A stretch of DNA of 7,265 nucleotides from CAYONM01 sp964405325 (lineage in GTDB: Bacteria; Planctomycetota; UBA11346), in NCBI GenBank assembly GCA_964405325.1, contig CAYONM010000189.1:1-7265 (forward strand). The letters run 5' to 3'. The position numbers and the translations under genes were made by a program. This document shows positions 7,147-7,265 of the stretch, one piece after another; position 1 is the first letter of the stretch; every line of letters starts with the position of its first letter. The notes below the pieces were generated by a model. It made no database searches. It had not been told where the DNA came from and worked only from the letters and a program-made list of their open reading frames with translations.

Positions 7147-7239
7147 TCAGGCGCGCGGATCGGGTTCATGTCCGCGCAGCAGTCCGATCACCGCCGCGCA
7201 GGCCGCCAGCCAGTGCAGGATCAATGCCAAACCGAGCAT
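7147..7239 (-). CDS. Putative single-span membrane microprotein (30 residues)
   Basis: A short frame, ATG 7239 to TGA 7149-7147. Residues 1-21 are almost wholly hydrophobic (MLGLALILHWLAACAAVIGL), enough for one membrane helix, followed by the polar tail RGHEPDPRA. AGGAG (7250-7246) is 6 bases upstream of this ATG; another in-frame ATG at 7245 touches the site directly and is therefore less likely. Size and shape recall small subunits such as CydX, but the W-Y-F-x-W-I-L-G type signature is absent, so I give no function. One minus-strand frame entering from 7265 stops at TGA 7244-7242, overlapping ATG 7245, so the microprotein may be translationally coupled to an upstream gene outside the window. 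Confidence 0.5.
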   Translation of the reverse strand: MLGLALILHWLAACAAVIGLLRGHEPDPRA

Positions 7240-7245
7240 CGTCAT

Positions 7246-7250
7246 CTCCT
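7246..7250 (-). promoter_or_regulatory. Ribosome binding site of the microprotein
   Basis: AGGAG on the minus strand, 6 bases before ATG 7239. It is the main reason to take this short frame as real and to prefer the second ATG over the one at 7245. Confidence 0.5.
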
Positions 7251-7265
7251 GTTCTTATGGGCACC

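Overview
This window looks like chromosomal DNA of a fairly GC-rich proteobacterium, most likely a gammaproteobacterium. That rests on an HrpA helicase with its long C-terminal DUF3418 part, a bacterial FAN1-type nuclease and a small Udk-like kinase; the species cannot be named from sequence alone. I see no rRNA, tRNA, CRISPR array, transposase or phage gene.

Layout. Bases 1-2864 (+) hold the last 953 codons of hrpA, an ATP-dependent RNA helicase; its N-terminal motor motifs lie outside the window. Facing it across 68 bases, 5281-2933 (-) encodes a 782-residue FAN1/VRR-NUC structure-specific nuclease with all expected catalytic residues and an unusual C-terminal extension of about 240 residues. 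Then come 527 bases without a gene (5282-5808). They carry an 82-base imperfect inverted repeat built of CACRGAGR-like units and a 33-base dyad just after a TTGACA box. Bases 5809-6306 (+) encode a 165-residue protein with an apparent Xre/Cro-like helix-turn-helix, an AT-hook-like basic linker and an unrecognised C-terminal domain. Bases 6371-6437 form a perfect inverted repeat (two 33-base arms around one base) whose core looks like an intrinsic terminator. Bases 6520-7143 (+) encode a P-loop kinase of the uridine kinase family. Three bases beyond its stop, on the minus strand, a 30-codon frame (7239-7147) with a good ribosome binding site encodes a probable single-span membrane microprotein.

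How the genes relate. The orientations (+, -, +, +, -) and the gaps argue for mostly separate transcription units rather than one multi-gene system. The HrpA/FAN1 pair is convergent, so it is not an operon. The best leads are the fused C-terminal region of the FAN1 protein, the regulator-like protein with a dyad in its own leader, the long perfect palindrome and the microprotein. None of these alone demonstrates a new system.
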